From the NCBI RefSeq assembly GCF_036967205.1, contig NZ_CP146022.1, positions 2,604,001-2,668,000 on the forward strand: DNA of 64,000 nucleotides, read 5' to 3'. The position numbers were made by a program, and so were the translations under genes. Position 1 is the first letter of the stretch. Each line of letters opens with the position of its first letter. This DNA comes from Streptomyces sp. Q6 (GTDB lineage: Bacteria; Actinomycetota; Actinomycetes; Streptomycetales; Streptomycetaceae). This document shows, one piece after another, positions 29,330-38,663 of the stretch. A model generated the notes under the pieces. That model saw nothing but the letters and a program-made list of their open reading frames with translations. It did not search any database and had not been told where the DNA came from.

Positions 29330-29456
29330 CCGGCACCCTCCGGGACCCGTGATCCGGCCCACACGCGGAGTCCCACCCTCCGCTCCCGAAGGCGAAGCGG
29401 CATGATGAGGCGGACCGTCCGCTTCCAGCAGCCCCACATGCCCCGGGAGTCCCGTT

Positions 29457-31346
29457 TTGCCCGCCCCGCACACCGAGTTCAGCCTTGCCGTCGTCGGCGC
29501 AGGGCCCCGCGGCACCAGCGTCCTGGAGCGCCTGACCGCCTCCGCCGAGGAGCTGCTCCCGGGCGGCGCCCGGCTCACCGTCCACGTGATCGACCCCGCG
29601 CCGCCGGGCGCGGGCGGCGTCTGGCGCACCGACCAGGCGCCCGAACTCCTGATGAACACGGTCGCCTCGCAGGTCACCCTGCACACGGACGAGTCGGTCG
29701 ACTGCTCGGGCCCGATCCGACCGGGCCCGAGCCTGTACGAATGGGCGGCCGCGCACGACACGGCGGTCGGCCCGGACGCGTACCCCACCCGCGCCCAGTA
29801 CGGCCGCTACCTGCGCCATGTGTTCCGCGAGACGGTCGCCGCCGCCCCGCCCGCCGTCGAGGTCGTCACGCACCCCACCCGGGCCGTCCGCCTCGACGAC
29901 GACGCCGAGGGGCGACAGGCCCTCGCCCTCGCCGACGGCAGCGAACTCACCGGCCTGCACGCGGTCGTCCTCACCCAGGGCCATCTCCCGGCCGTCGACA
30001 CCCCGGCGGAGCGGGCGCTGAGCGCGTACGCCCGGGAGCACGGCCTGCGCCACGTCCCGCCGGCGAACCCGGCCGACCTCGACCTCACCCCCGTACAGCC
30101 CGGCGAAGCCGTGCTGCTGCGCGGGCTCGGCCTCAACTTCTTCGACCACATGGCGCTGTTGACGCAGGGCCGGGGCGGCCGCTTCACCCCGGCGCCCGGC
30201 GGCGGCCTGCGGTACACGCCGTCGGGCGACGAGCCGCGCCTGTACGCCGGTTCGCGCCGCGGCATCCCGCACCAGGCGCGCGGCGACAACGCCAAGGGCC
30301 CGTACGGACGCCACACACCGGCCGTGCTCACATCCGACGTCATCGCCCGCTTCCGCAAGAGCGCCGACTCCGGTGACGCCCCCGACTTCCTCGCCGACAT
30401 ATGGCCGCTGGTGGCCAAAGAGGTCGAGACGGTCTACTACGAGGCGCTCCTGAAGTCCGCGGGCATGCTCACCCCCGACTTCCGTGAGCGCTTCCTCGCG
30501 ACAGCCCACCGTTCGCCCCAAGAGGCTGATGTGCTCTGGGAGTTCGGGATCGCCGACGACCAGATCTGGTCCTGGGACCACGTCTCGCGCCCGCACGCGG
30601 AGCGCACCTTCGCCGATCCCGCCGACTGGCGCGCCTGGCTCCTGCGCCATCTGCGCGAGGACGCCGCCCACGCCGCACTCGGCAACGTCGACGGTCCGGT
30701 GAAGGCCGCCCTCGACGTACTGCGCGACCTGCGCAACGAACTGCGGCTCGTCGTCGACCACGGCGGCCTGACCGGCGCGTCCCGCCGCGACCATCTGGAC
30801 CGCTGGTACACCCCGCTCAACGCGTTCCTGTCCATCGGCCCGCCGCGTCGGCGCATCGAGGAGATGACCGCCCTGATCGAGGCGGGCGTGCTCACCGTCG
30901 TCGGCCCGCGCCTCGAAGTCGCCATGCGGGACGGCCGGTTCGTGGCGCACTCCCCCGACATACCGGACTCGACCGTGACGATCACCACACTCGTCGAGGC
31001 CCGACTGCCGGAACCGGACGTGCGCCGCACCGCCGACGAGTTGCTCGCCCGGCTCCTGAAGACGGGCCGGGCCCGTCCGCACACGACCGACGGACACGAG
31101 ACGGGCGGCCTCGACGTGACACCCCGCCCGTACCACCTGATCGACCGTCAAGGTCGGCCGCACGCACGGCGGTTCGCGTTCGGCGTGCCCACCGAAGGGG
31201 TGCACTGGGTGACGGCGGCGGGGGCGCGCCCGGGGGTCGACTCGGTGACACTCGCGGACGCCGACGCGGTGGCCCGCGCGGCCCTGCGCACCGTGACGGA
31301 GGACCGTCAGCCATGGCTGAATGTTGAACTTGCAAGCACTAATTAG
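29457..31346 (+). CDS. FAD/NAD(P)-binding protein (NAD_binding_9 type)
   Basis: A 629-residue flavoprotein-like protein. The dinucleotide fold is at the N-terminus, AVVGAGPRGTSVLERL, with a second nucleotide segment near VVLTQGHLPA. The family (PF13454-like) is widespread in Streptomyces and is of unknown reaction. It resembles lysine/ornithine N-oxygenase-like oxidoreductases. Start TTG 29457 is set by CGGGAG at 29443-29448, 8 nt upstream. It is cytoplasmic. The PhoD gene ends 127 bp upstream. Confidence 0.78.
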   Translation: MPAPHTEFSLAVVGAGPRGTSVLERLTASAEELLPGGARLTVHVIDPAPPGAGGVWRTDQAPELLMNTVASQVTLHTDESVDCSGPIRPGPSLYEWAAAHDTAVGPDAYPTRAQYGRYLRHVFRETVAAAPPAVEVVTHPTRAVRLDDDAEGRQALALADGSELTGLHAVVLTQGHLPAVDTPAERALSAYAREHGLRHVPPANPADLDLTPVQPGEAVLLRGLGLNFFDHMALLTQGRGGRFTPAPGGGLRYTPSGDEPRLYAGSRRGIPHQARGDNAKGPYGRHTPAVLTSDVIARFRKSADSGDAPDFLADIWPLVAKEVETVYYEALLKSAGMLTPDFRERFLATAHRSPQEADVLWEFGIADDQIWSWDHVSRPHAERTFADPADWRAWLLRHLREDAAHAALGNVDGPVKAALDVLRDLRNELRLVVDHGGLTGASRRDHLDRWYTPLNAFLSIGPPRRRIEEMTALIEAGVLTVVGPRLEVAMRDGRFVAHSPDIPDSTVTITTLVEARLPEPDVRRTADELLARLLKTGRARPHTTDGHETGGLDVTPRPYHLIDRQGRPHARRFAFGVPTEGVHWVTAAGARPGVDSVTLADADAVARAALRTVTEDRQPWLNVELASTN

Positions 31347-31466
31347 GCTCCCCTAATCTGAGGCGCTCCCAGATCGGTGGCAACGGCGGCGACGGCGGCG
31401 CCGACTCCACCGTGAACTCGGTTACGTCCCCGACCGACCGGTCCAACCGACCGAAGGAGTCCCCCC

Positions 31467-31919
31467 ATGACCGGACGCCTCAACAGCGCCCAGCCCTACG
31501 CCCTCGGCCTCTTCCGCATCGTCATCGGCCTGCTCTTCGCCTGCCACGGAGCCGCCTCGCTCTTCGGCGTCCTCGGCGGCGCGGCCGGCGGCGGCACCGT
31601 CGAGACCGGCACCTGGCCGGGCTGGTACGCGGCCGTCATCCAGCTCGTCGGCGGCGGCCTGGTCCTGCTCGGCCTCGGCACCCGTTTCGCGGCGCTGATC
31701 TCGTCGGGCTCGATGGCCTACGCGTACTTCAAGGTCCACCAGCCCGAGGCCCTGTGGCCGCTCCAGAACGGCGGCGAGGCCTCCGCGCTGTTCTGCTGGA
31801 CGATGCTGCTGCTGGTCTTCACCGGCTCCGGCGCGCTCGGCCTCGACCGGCTCTTCGCCGGACGCGGCGAGCGGGCCGCGGAGGAGTCGGCGGAGCAGCG
31901 CGCCACCGTCGCGGCCTGA
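31467..31919 (+). CDS. DoxX-family membrane protein
   Basis: A 150-residue protein with four membrane spans and the DoxX pattern: GLFRIVIGLLFACHGAAS in span 1, a WPGWYAAVIQLVGG second span and a long hydrophobic third. DoxX proteins are linked to thiosulfate oxidation or, in mycobacteria, to membrane redox complexes with superoxide dismutase. AAGGAG precedes the ATG at 31467. Interestingly, a SodC-like gene is next, on the opposite strand. Confidence 0.85.
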   Translation: MTGRLNSAQPYALGLFRIVIGLLFACHGAASLFGVLGGAAGGGTVETGTWPGWYAAVIQLVGGGLVLLGLGTRFAALISSGSMAYAYFKVHQPEALWPLQNGGEASALFCWTMLLLVFTGSGALGLDRLFAGRGERAAEESAEQRATVAA

Positions 31920-31936
31920 CGTCCGCACACGGCGAG

Positions 31937-31963
31937 GCCCGCCCCGGTCACCCCGGGGCGGGC
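31937..31963. terminator. GC hairpin between DoxX and SodC-like genes
   Basis: gcccgccccgg / ccggggcgggc, an 11-bp perfect stem with a 5-nt loop, lies 17 nt after the DoxX stop and between converging genes. Confidence 0.7.
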
Positions 31964-32015
31964 GTCGTCCTCGCTCCGGCCCGCGTCCTCGCGCGAGAAC
32001 CCCGCGCCGGAACCG

Positions 32016-32552
32016 CTAGCGCGGCGACGACGTGAACGGCACGCTGAAGCAGGCGACCCGCTCCCCCGCACCGCCGGGCATGTCATGGATGACCACCGAT
32101 CCGGCCTCACCGGCCCGCAGCCCCCACGCCTTGCGTACGGCGGCCCGCCCGTCACCGGCCGTGGTGGTGGTGAAGTCCAGCCACACCTCGTTCCCGGCGT
32201 CCGCCCGCTGCGGGTCGACCACATGCTGGTAGTGCCCGCCCGCGGCCTGCGGATCGGCGCCGCAGGGCTTCTGGTGGACGTGCGCGCCGTACGCGTGACC
32301 GGGGGCGAGACCTTCGACGCTCAGCTCCACCGTCATGCCGCTGTCGTCGCCGCGCTGCGCGACCGCGATCGACGCCGCGGCGGGCACCAGGTCCATGTCG
32401 TACGTGATGGCGGGCGACGGCACGAAGGCCGTGGGCGGCGCGAACCGCGCCTCGGCCCGCATCCAGTAGCAGTCCGCGGCGGCGCCGGCCCCGCCACCGC
32501 CCGCCGCGAACACGGCCGCCGCGAGGGCTCCGGTCACCATTGCTGCCACCAT
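32016..32552 (-). CDS. Exported Cu/Zn superoxide dismutase-like protein
   Basis: A 178-residue exported protein with a signal peptide (to about residue 25). Metal-ligand positions of the Cu/Zn dismutase fold are visible: HVHQKPCG, GGHYQHV and VVIHDMPGG. The aspartate and active-site arginine of true SodC are less clear, so it may be a catalytic enzyme or a copper-binding relative. Two cysteines at the KPCG and ACFSV sites can form the family disulfide. The ATG at 32552 has GGAGG 8 nt upstream. It converges on DoxX. Confidence 0.78.
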   Translation of the reverse strand: MVAAMVTGALAAAVFAAGGGGAGAAADCYWMRAEARFAPPTAFVPSPAITYDMDLVPAAASIAVAQRGDDSGMTVELSVEGLAPGHAYGAHVHQKPCGADPQAAGGHYQHVVDPQRADAGNEVWLDFTTTTAGDGRAAVRKAWGLRAGEAGSVVIHDMPGGAGERVACFSVPFTSSPR

Positions 32553-32785
32553 CGCCAGTTCCTCCGGTCCGTCAGCGGCACCGATGCGTGCCGGTTCGTT
32601 CGTACGGGAGAAGGGGGCGCGATGTCGCGTCCGACGGGCCACGCGAGTGAACGTGAGATGGAGAACATTTGTACCCCTTGTGCCACTCAAGCCACACGCT
32701 AGGCGTACGCTGTACAGCTGTCATGAAGCCGCTCTCGTCCCGAGGGAACGGCCGGGGATTCGGTCCGTAACGAGAGTTGGCACGC

Positions 32786-33415
32786 GTGTTGGAGAGTCTG
32801 GGGTCGCTGACCGGCAGCCCGTGGATCTACGCGATCGTCGCGCTTTCCGTGGTCTTCGACGTCTTCCTGCCGGTGCTGCCCAGCGGCGTTCTCGTGATCA
32901 CCGCGGCCACCGCGGCGGCGGCCGGCACGGGAGCGGCCACCGGCCAGGTCCCGCACGGCGTGCCCGACCTGCTCGCCCTCACCGCCTGCGCCGCGACGGC
33001 CTCGATCGTCGGCGACCTGGTGGCCTACCGCCTCGCCTGGCGCGGCGGCGAGCGCCTGGACCGCGCCATCGCCCGCTCCCGGCGCCTGACGACCGCGCAG
33101 GAACGTCTCGGCGGGGCGCTCGCGCGCTCCAGCGGCGGACTGCTCGTGATCATCGCCCGGTTCGCACCGGCGGGCCGCTCGGTCGTCTCCTTCGCGGCCG
33201 GTACGGCGCACACCCGGCCCCGCGAGTTCCTGCCCTGGTCGGCGCTGGCGGGCGTGGCCTGGGCGGCGTACAGCGTGGCGCTCGGCTATCTCGGGGCGCA
33301 GTGGCTCGGCGCGAGCTGGCTGTCCACCGCGGTCTCCCTGTTCGCACTGGTCGGCGCGGGCTTGGTGGCGGCGTACGTGATGCGCCGCCCCGCACCGGAG
33401 CCCCAGGAGGCCTAG
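32786..33415 (+). CDS. DedA-family (SNARE-associated/VTT) membrane protein
   Basis: A 209-residue polytopic protein. Family marks are FLPVLPSGVLVITAATAAA near the start and a RFAPAGRSVVSFAAGTAHTRP block, where the arginine-glycine segment is a DedA signature. Members are lipid scramblases/flippases of the inner membrane (VTT domain). GAGAG at 32772-32776 leaves 9 nt to GTG 32786 but none to an in-frame TTG at 32777, so the GTG is preferred. Its stop shares ctag with the stop of the opposite gene. Confidence 0.82.
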   Translation: MLESLGSLTGSPWIYAIVALSVVFDVFLPVLPSGVLVITAATAAAAGTGAATGQVPHGVPDLLALTACAATASIVGDLVAYRLAWRGGERLDRAIARSRRLTTAQERLGGALARSSGGLLVIIARFAPAGRSVVSFAAGTAHTRPREFLPWSALAGVAWAAYSVALGYLGAQWLGASWLSTAVSLFALVGAGLVAAYVMRRPAPEPQEA

Positions 33416-33651
33416 GCCGCGTCCGACGGCGCCGCCTTCGGCCGGCCACGGACCTCGATCCCGTCGAGCAGCTCGGCGGTGGCCCGCGCGATCTCGTCCA
33501 CGGCCCGGTCGAACACCTCCTGGTTGTGCGCGGCCGGCGCCCGGAACCCGGACACCTTCCGTACGTATTGCAGGGCAGCCGCCCTGATCTCCTCCTCGGT
33601 GGCTTCTTCGGGGAGCGAGGGCGGACGAAGGGTCTTGATGCTGCGGCACAT
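33412..33651 (-). CDS. DUF2277 protein
   Basis: A 79-residue cytoplasmic protein of the DUF2277 family: MCRSIKTLRPP at the start, then EEEIRAAALQYVRKVSG and FRAPAAHNQEVFDRAV. Role unknown. Oddly, GGAGG stands only 1 nt before the ATG, so initiation may be weak or leaderless. It overlaps the DedA stop by 4 bp in convergent orientation. Confidence 0.85.
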   Translation of the reverse strand: MCRSIKTLRPPSLPEEATEEEIRAAALQYVRKVSGFRAPAAHNQEVFDRAVDEIARATAELLDGIEVRGRPKAAPSDAA

Positions 33652-33762
33652 GCCTCCAGTCTGCCGCCGGACCCCGCCTTGCCGCTCCGGTTCGACCACA
33701 CGTTCGCGTGAACTCCCCGAAGTTGCTCGCACCTCGAATTCGAACAGACGTACCATCGCCGG

Positions 33763-34158
33763 GTGGCAGCGAACGATGATTCCGACGTCGAATTTCCGAG
33801 CGACCTCCTCGCGGCGCAGGAGGAGCTGCACCAGGTCCGGGCCGAGCTGGTGGCCCTCTTCAAGCGGCTCCCCTGGTCGGTCGAGCCGCTCGACGCCATC
33901 AGCGACACCCAGGGCTGGCGCAAGCTGGAGCGCCCGGCCTCACCGGGCTGGAGCGACGACGAACAGGCGGAGGTGGAGAAGCTCCGCAGACGCGAGCTGG
34001 AGCTGGCCGTCTTCGTGACGTGCCACCGCTACTGGAAGGAACTCTCGGGCCCGGACGCCGTACGAGCCCGGGACCGCCTCAAGCACGTCCACGACGCGGC
34101 CGCACCCGACGACCACACCGAGCACGGCCCCGGGCACGACGAAGGCCCCCGGACATGA
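33763..34158 (+). CDS. Conserved hypothetical protein
   Basis: A 131-residue cytoplasmic protein, helical and charged, with a hydrophobic core around RAELVALFKRLPWSVEPL and HRYWKELSGPDAVRARDRL and a His/Asp-rich end. I do not recognise a domain. The GTG at 33763 has no good ribosome site. Composition and codon use look like a real Streptomyces gene. It is divergent from DUF2277. Confidence 0.65.
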   Translation: MAANDDSDVEFPSDLLAAQEELHQVRAELVALFKRLPWSVEPLDAISDTQGWRKLERPASPGWSDDEQAEVEKLRRRELELAVFVTCHRYWKELSGPDAVRARDRLKHVHDAAAPDDHTEHGPGHDEGPRT

Positions 34159-34198
34159 CCGTGATCGCCACGATCGCCTGAGGGCCTTCATCCACCGG

Positions 34199-34270
<72 letters not shown>

Positions 34271-34474
34271 GAGATCCCTGGCGCTGCGACCAGGACGAGC
34301 CGACAGCCTACCTTGCCGACGCCGGTGCACCGCAAACCTGTGCCCCGGGGGTTATCCCCACCCCGGATCCGGTGGCCGACCGGATCCCGGCGGCCGCCTT
34401 CACCCCCGTACGTTCATGGAGTGCCGGACATCGTGTCGGCGACGCAACACCAGCCACAGCAGGGGGAGTTCACC

Positions 34475-35254
34475 ATGACCGTCCGTCCGTCGCGCAGCCT
34501 GCGCGTGCTCGCCGTCCTCGCCGCCGTGTCCGCCGTCGCCGCGACGGCGACGGCCTGCGGGGCCGACGCGTCCGACGACGGGCACCCCGACCACCGCTCC
34601 TTCGCGCTGCGCGGCACGACGCTCACGGTCGACTCGGACGACTCGGCGCTCGAACTGGTCCCGGGCGACGGCGACCGGGTGAAGGTGACCCGCTGGTTCG
34701 AGGGCTCCACCGTGATCGGTGGCGACCCGAAGGTGACCTGGGACTGGCAGGACGACGAGGACCGGCTCACCCTGCGGCTGCATTGCAGCGGCGTCATCGC
34801 CGACTGCTCGGCCCGGCACCGCGTCGAGGTGCCGCGCGGCACCGCCGTGGTCGTGAGGAACGGCGACGGCAGTGTCCGCGCGAGCGGCTTCGAGAAGGGG
34901 CTCGACATCACCACGAGCGACGGCTCGGTCCGGGTCGACGACATCAAGGGCCCGCTGCGACTGAGCGGCCAGGACGGCTCGTTGAACGCCACCGGCATCG
35001 ACTCCCGCCGGGTCACCGTCCGCACCCAGGACGGCTCCGCCCACATCGCCCTGCGCACCGTCCCCGACCGCGTCGACGCGGTCAGCGAGGACGGCTCCCT
35101 GACGCTCGCGGTGCCCGGCTCCGCCACGTACCGCGTCACGACGGACACGGACGACGGCGGCGTCGATGTGTCGGTGCCGCGCGACGCCCACAGCGACCAC
35201 CGGATCTCGGCCCGCGCCCAGAACGGAAAAGTCACGCTCCGAACCGCGAACTAA
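34475..35254 (+). CDS. DUF4097 beta-helix lipoprotein
   Basis: A 259-residue predicted lipoprotein with a hydrophobic signal and a lipobox-like ATATAC (Cys about residue 28), then a repetitive beta structure. The repeated turn N/Q-DGS appears in NGDGSVRASG, TSDGSVRVDD, QDGSLNATG, QDGSAHIA and EDGSLTLA at roughly 17-21 residue spacing, typical of the DUF4097 adhesin-like right-handed solenoid. It probably sits on the outer face of the membrane. AGGGGGAG precedes the ATG at 34475. Confidence 0.83.
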   Translation: MTVRPSRSLRVLAVLAAVSAVAATATACGADASDDGHPDHRSFALRGTTLTVDSDDSALELVPGDGDRVKVTRWFEGSTVIGGDPKVTWDWQDDEDRLTLRLHCSGVIADCSARHRVEVPRGTAVVVRNGDGSVRASGFEKGLDITTSDGSVRVDDIKGPLRLSGQDGSLNATGIDSRRVTVRTQDGSAHIALRTVPDRVDAVSEDGSLTLAVPGSATYRVTTDTDDGGVDVSVPRDAHSDHRISARAQNGKVTLRTAN

Positions 35255-35338
35255 CCGACCCGTGTGTTCGTCATTAACCGGTGGGAGAATGGACACCGGG
35301 CAGGCTTGATGACGGCACGGGCAGCACTGGAGAGGTTA

Positions 35339-36754
35339 GTGACGGCGACGACGACCAGGACGCGGCCGGACCAGTCGTCACCGGAACCCTCGACGCGCCG
35401 CGCCACGGCGGCGGCGCGCCCGGCGCGCGGTACGAGCCTGCGGGACGTCCTCACCCTCGCCCTCCTCCCCGTACCGCTCCTGGCGGCGACGGCGATCGCC
35501 ACGTTCAACGCCGGGGGGACCCGCCGCTGGTTCGGCGGCCGTGCCGAGAACCAGCGGGCCGAGGCGCAGGCCGCGAAGGACGCCGCGGCCGCCGCGTTCT
35601 ACGAGCTGGACACCGCGCAGCGGGACCTGCGGATCTCCATCGAGACGATCACCGCGGTCGACGACTCCCCCGCGGCCCGCCGCGCCGTCACCGACTTCGA
35701 GCAACTCGGCCGCCGTATCGACGAGGTGAGCGGCCAGTACATCACCGCGGTCGACGCCCACGACCTGGACCGCGACGACCTGGAGGCGAGCGCCGCGGTC
35801 CGCGCGCGGACCGAACTGACGCAGGCCAAGGACCAGTTGGGCCGCACCAAGCAGGACCTGGACCGGTTCGCGCAGGGGCTCGGCCCGCTGCTCGGCAAGG
35901 CGGAGACCCAGCTGGCCCGGCTCGCCCCGGCCGTGGAGCGCGCCCGGCAGTCCCTGCTCGCCGCGACGACCGCGCTGGACGCCACCCGGCAGGCGGGTCT
36001 CAAGGCCGACGACCTCGCCGGCCGCCTGGCGACCCTCGGCCCGGAGCTGACCAAGCTGAACCAGGGCGCGGGCCGGCACGGCGTCCCCGAGACCCTGGAG
36101 CGCGCGGACCGCGTCGCGCGGGACGCGGAGGCCGTGCGCGCGGAGGCCGAGCGCCTCCCGGAGCGGGCCGCCGAGATCGACCGGCGCCTCGTCTCGCTGC
36201 GGACCCGCGCGCAGGCCCTCCAGACCAGGGCGGGCCAGGTCGACCCGGTCCTGAGCGAGCTGCGGCGCCGGTTCTCGGCGGCCTGCTGGCAGGACCTCCA
36301 GAACGTGCCGGCGCTGGCCGCCGAGAACGTGCGGCAGGCGGAGACCAAGCTCGCCGAGGCCCGCACCGCCCGCGAGGCCCAGCGCTGGCCGGACGCCACC
36401 TCCCTCCTGTCCACCGTCCGCGCGCTCCTGAACAGCACGGACGAGTCGGTGTCGGCCGCCTCCGACCGCCTGCACCGGCTGAACGCGGTGGCGAAGGACC
36501 CCCAGCAGGAGGTCGACCGGACCCGGTTCGCGATCCGTGACGCCCAGCGCCTGGCGATGGCGGGCCGCAGCACGCCCGACCCGCGCCACGCCCGACCCCT
36601 CGACGACTCGGTGGCCCGGCTCGACCGGGCGCTCGCGGGTCTGGAGGGCCGCCACCCCGACTACTGGCACTTCCTCACGGAGACGGAGGCCGTGCGCGGC
36701 ACGGTGGCCCGCGTCGTGGCCCAGATCCGCGAGGACCGCGGCACGGGCGCCTGA
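35339..36754 (+). CDS. Membrane-anchored coiled-coil hypothetical protein
   Basis: About 471 residues. A Thr/Arg/Pro-rich start is followed by one span (LTLALLPVPLLAATAIATF, about residues 38-56) and then almost continuous heptad-type helix rich in Ala, Arg, Glu and Leu to the end. No enzymatic motif is seen. Such single-span coiled-coil proteins may organise the envelope or septum. The start is uncertain: GTG 35339 has GGAG 6 nt upstream, while ATG 35309 and GTG 35264 are in frame without a clear site. Confidence 0.65.
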   Translation: MTATTTRTRPDQSSPEPSTRRATAAARPARGTSLRDVLTLALLPVPLLAATAIATFNAGGTRRWFGGRAENQRAEAQAAKDAAAAAFYELDTAQRDLRISIETITAVDDSPAARRAVTDFEQLGRRIDEVSGQYITAVDAHDLDRDDLEASAAVRARTELTQAKDQLGRTKQDLDRFAQGLGPLLGKAETQLARLAPAVERARQSLLAATTALDATRQAGLKADDLAGRLATLGPELTKLNQGAGRHGVPETLERADRVARDAEAVRAEAERLPERAAEIDRRLVSLRTRAQALQTRAGQVDPVLSELRRRFSAACWQDLQNVPALAAENVRQAETKLAEARTAREAQRWPDATSLLSTVRALLNSTDESVSAASDRLHRLNAVAKDPQQEVDRTRFAIRDAQRLAMAGRSTPDPRHARPLDDSVARLDRALAGLEGRHPDYWHFLTETEAVRGTVARVVAQIREDRGTGA

Positions 36755-36879
36755 CGCCCCGGTTCGACGCGGTTGGCACTCGTCCGGTGCCGGGCGGATC
36801 CTTGAGGTACGAGGTAAGAGGTACGTACGTGGTCTGCGCGTCCGGCGCCCCCGCGTACGCGCAAGGAGGCGAGGCGATC

Positions 36880-37428
36880 ATGGCCACGCATCTGCTCCAC
36901 CCGGGATCTTCCGGCGCCCCGGGAGCGACCGGTGCACCCCGCTCCCGGCGGCGTGTGAAACTCGACGACCATCTGCCCGTCGACCACAGCCTCATCAAGG
37001 TGTACCGCGTCGGCGCGGGCCTGATGGGCCTGGTCCTGCTCGTGTTCGGCATCCTCGGGCTGATCGACAAGATCGGCTTCTTCGACACCGGCGGCGACCG
37101 GGTCGCGGGCCTCAACACCAACGGCGCCCTCAGCGTCCTGTCCATCTGTGTCGGACTTCTGCTGCTCGCGGGCATGGTCATCGGCGGCAACTTCGCCTCG
37201 ACGCTGAACATGGCCCTCGGCGTCCTGTTCATCCTCAGCGGCTTCGTGAACCTGGCGCTCCTCGACACCCGCTACAACGTCCTCGCCTTCCGGATCCAGA
37301 ACGTCCTGTTCAGCTTCGTCGTCGGCCTGCTGCTCATGGTGTTCGGCATGTACGGCCGGGTCAGCGGCAATCTGCCGCACGACAACCCGTACTGGCAGGC
37401 ACGGCACCCGCGCTCGGATTCCGACTGA
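36880..37428 (+). CDS. DUF4383 membrane protein
   Basis: A 182-residue protein with a disordered 35-residue N-terminus and four spans separated by short loops. The pattern VYRVGAGLMGLVLLVFGILG, then LNTNGALSVLSICVGLLLL, then NMALGVLFILSGFVNL defines DUF4383, of unknown role. AAGGAGG lies 10 nt before the ATG at 36880. Three GAGGTA words near 36813-36836 lie in the leader. Confidence 0.85.
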   Translation: MATHLLHPGSSGAPGATGAPRSRRRVKLDDHLPVDHSLIKVYRVGAGLMGLVLLVFGILGLIDKIGFFDTGGDRVAGLNTNGALSVLSICVGLLLLAGMVIGGNFASTLNMALGVLFILSGFVNLALLDTRYNVLAFRIQNVLFSFVVGLLLMVFGMYGRVSGNLPHDNPYWQARHPRSDSD

Positions 37429-37476
37429 CGAAACACCGATTGATATTGCACAGCCGGGCGTGCGAGCCTGCTCCGC

Positions 37477-38184
37477 ATGACCAGCTCACCGCCGGTGCCG
37501 TCCGCGCATGCCGGGCGCGACGCGCACCGCACCGCGGTCGAGACCCTGGGGCACGGCATCGCCGACGGTTCGTACGCCATCGGCGCACAGCTCCAACCGG
37601 CCGCGCTGGCAGCCAAGTTGGAGATCGCCGAGCCGACGATCGGCGGGGCGCTGCGGGTGCTCGCCGCGAAGGGTCTGGTGACGGCGCCGGGTGTCGTGCG
37701 GCCGCAACCGGAGTGGAACCTGCTCGACAGCGACGTACTGCGCTGGCTCCTGACCTCGGGGGCGCCGTGGCCCGAAGGGTTCTTCGCCGATCTGCACGAG
37801 TTACGCCGGTCGGTGGAGCCGTCGGCCGCCGCGCTCGCCGCGCAGCACCGGTCGGCGGACGATCTGACCGCGCTCGACCGGGCGGTGACGGTGATGGCCG
37901 CGACGCAGCAGGCCGGCGACCCCGATCCGGCGCTCGCCGCGCGCGCGGATGCCGTGTTCCACACGACGCTGCTCGCCGCCTCCGGCAACCGGTTCTTCGC
38001 CCAACTGGCCCGGGTGATCGTCCCCGCCCTCACCGCCCGGGACCGGGTGGTGCACGCGGGCCCGCACCACTCGCCGGTGCCCACGCACACCGAGGTCGCG
38101 GCGTGCGTGCGGGAGCGGGACGCGGACGGCGCGTACACGGCGATGCTGGAACTCCTGGACGTCTCTCAACTGGACGACCCGTAG
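37477..38184 (+). CDS. GntR-family transcriptional regulator (FadR subfamily, FCD)
   Basis: A 235-residue regulator with a winged-helix domain (LGHGIADGSYAIGAQLQP, LAAKLEIAEPTIGGALRVLAAKGLV) and an FCD ligand domain (ELRRSVEPSAAALAAQHRS, then the metal-site positions DAVFHTTLLAASGN and a histidine in THTEVAAC). Wing residues are unusual: EIAEPTIGGALR in place of the common SRTPVREAL, so its DNA site may differ. The likely effector is an organic acid. No obvious target operon is adjacent. Confidence 0.83.
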   Translation: MTSSPPVPSAHAGRDAHRTAVETLGHGIADGSYAIGAQLQPAALAAKLEIAEPTIGGALRVLAAKGLVTAPGVVRPQPEWNLLDSDVLRWLLTSGAPWPEGFFADLHELRRSVEPSAAALAAQHRSADDLTALDRAVTVMAATQQAGDPDPALAARADAVFHTTLLAASGNRFFAQLARVIVPALTARDRVVHAGPHHSPVPTHTEVAACVRERDADGAYTAMLELLDVSQLDDP

Positions 38185-38210
38185 TCCCACACAGCCCGTA
38201 ACCTGGGCGC

Positions 38211-38432
38211 ATGCCTCGCTACGAGTACCGCTGCCGCACCTGCGGCGACACGTTCGAACTGACCCGCCCCATGGCCGAGTCCGCGGCCCCGGCCACGTGC
38301 CCCACCGGCCACCCCGACACGGTGAAACTCCTGTCGACGGTAGCGGTGTCGGGCGTCGCCACCCCGTCGGCCCCGGCCCCGTCGTCCGGCGGCGGAGGCG
38401 GCGGCTGCTGCGGAGGCGGCTGCTGCGCCTGA
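38211..38432 (+). CDS. FmdB-type zinc ribbon protein
   Basis: A 73-residue protein beginning MPRYEYRCRTCGDTFE and continuing to ATCPTGH, which together make the four-ligand zinc ribbon of the FmdB regulatory family. The tail is an unusual Gly/Cys run (GGGGGCCGGGCCA) with four extra cysteines that could bind metal. The gene is short but typical of actinobacteria. A hairpin at 38491-38509 separates it from the convergent HAD gene. Confidence 0.88.
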   Translation: MPRYEYRCRTCGDTFELTRPMAESAAPATCPTGHPDTVKLLSTVAVSGVATPSAPAPSSGGGGGGCCGGGCCA

Positions 38433-38490
38433 CCCCGCCGCGCCCGCCGGGCGGACCGCCGATCCCGCCCGGCCCGCCGCCCTGGGCACT

Positions 38491-38509
38491 CTGCCGCCAA
38501 GGGCGGCAG
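38491..38509. terminator. Hairpin between FmdB and HAD genes
   Basis: ctgccgcc / ggcggcag with a 3-nt loop lies between convergent genes. There is no U tract. Confidence is moderate because the region is very GC-rich. Confidence 0.5.
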
Positions 38510-38561
38510 GGTGGCGAGGCGGACCCCGGCGCGGGGCGAGCGCTCCGACAGGCCCCGCCCC

Positions 38562-38616
38562 GATCCGGGCCCCGCACGCCGACCCGGGCCCCGCACGCCG
38601 ATCCGGGCCCTCACGC
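38562..38616. repeat. 19-bp tandem repeat, almost three copies
   Basis: gatccgggccccgcacgcc (38562-38580) is followed by a copy with one change (38581-38599) and a partial third (38600-38616). It is non-coding and lies between convergent genes. Confidence 0.8.
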
Positions 38617-38663
38617 AGACCCGGCCGTGCTCAGACGCCACCCGCGCCCAGAAGCACCCGCAC

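Noticed and set aside
38433-38663. Small gene between FmdB and HAD
   Set aside because: The frames present are Pro/Arg low-complexity. The stretch is explained by a hairpin and a 19-bp tandem repeat.
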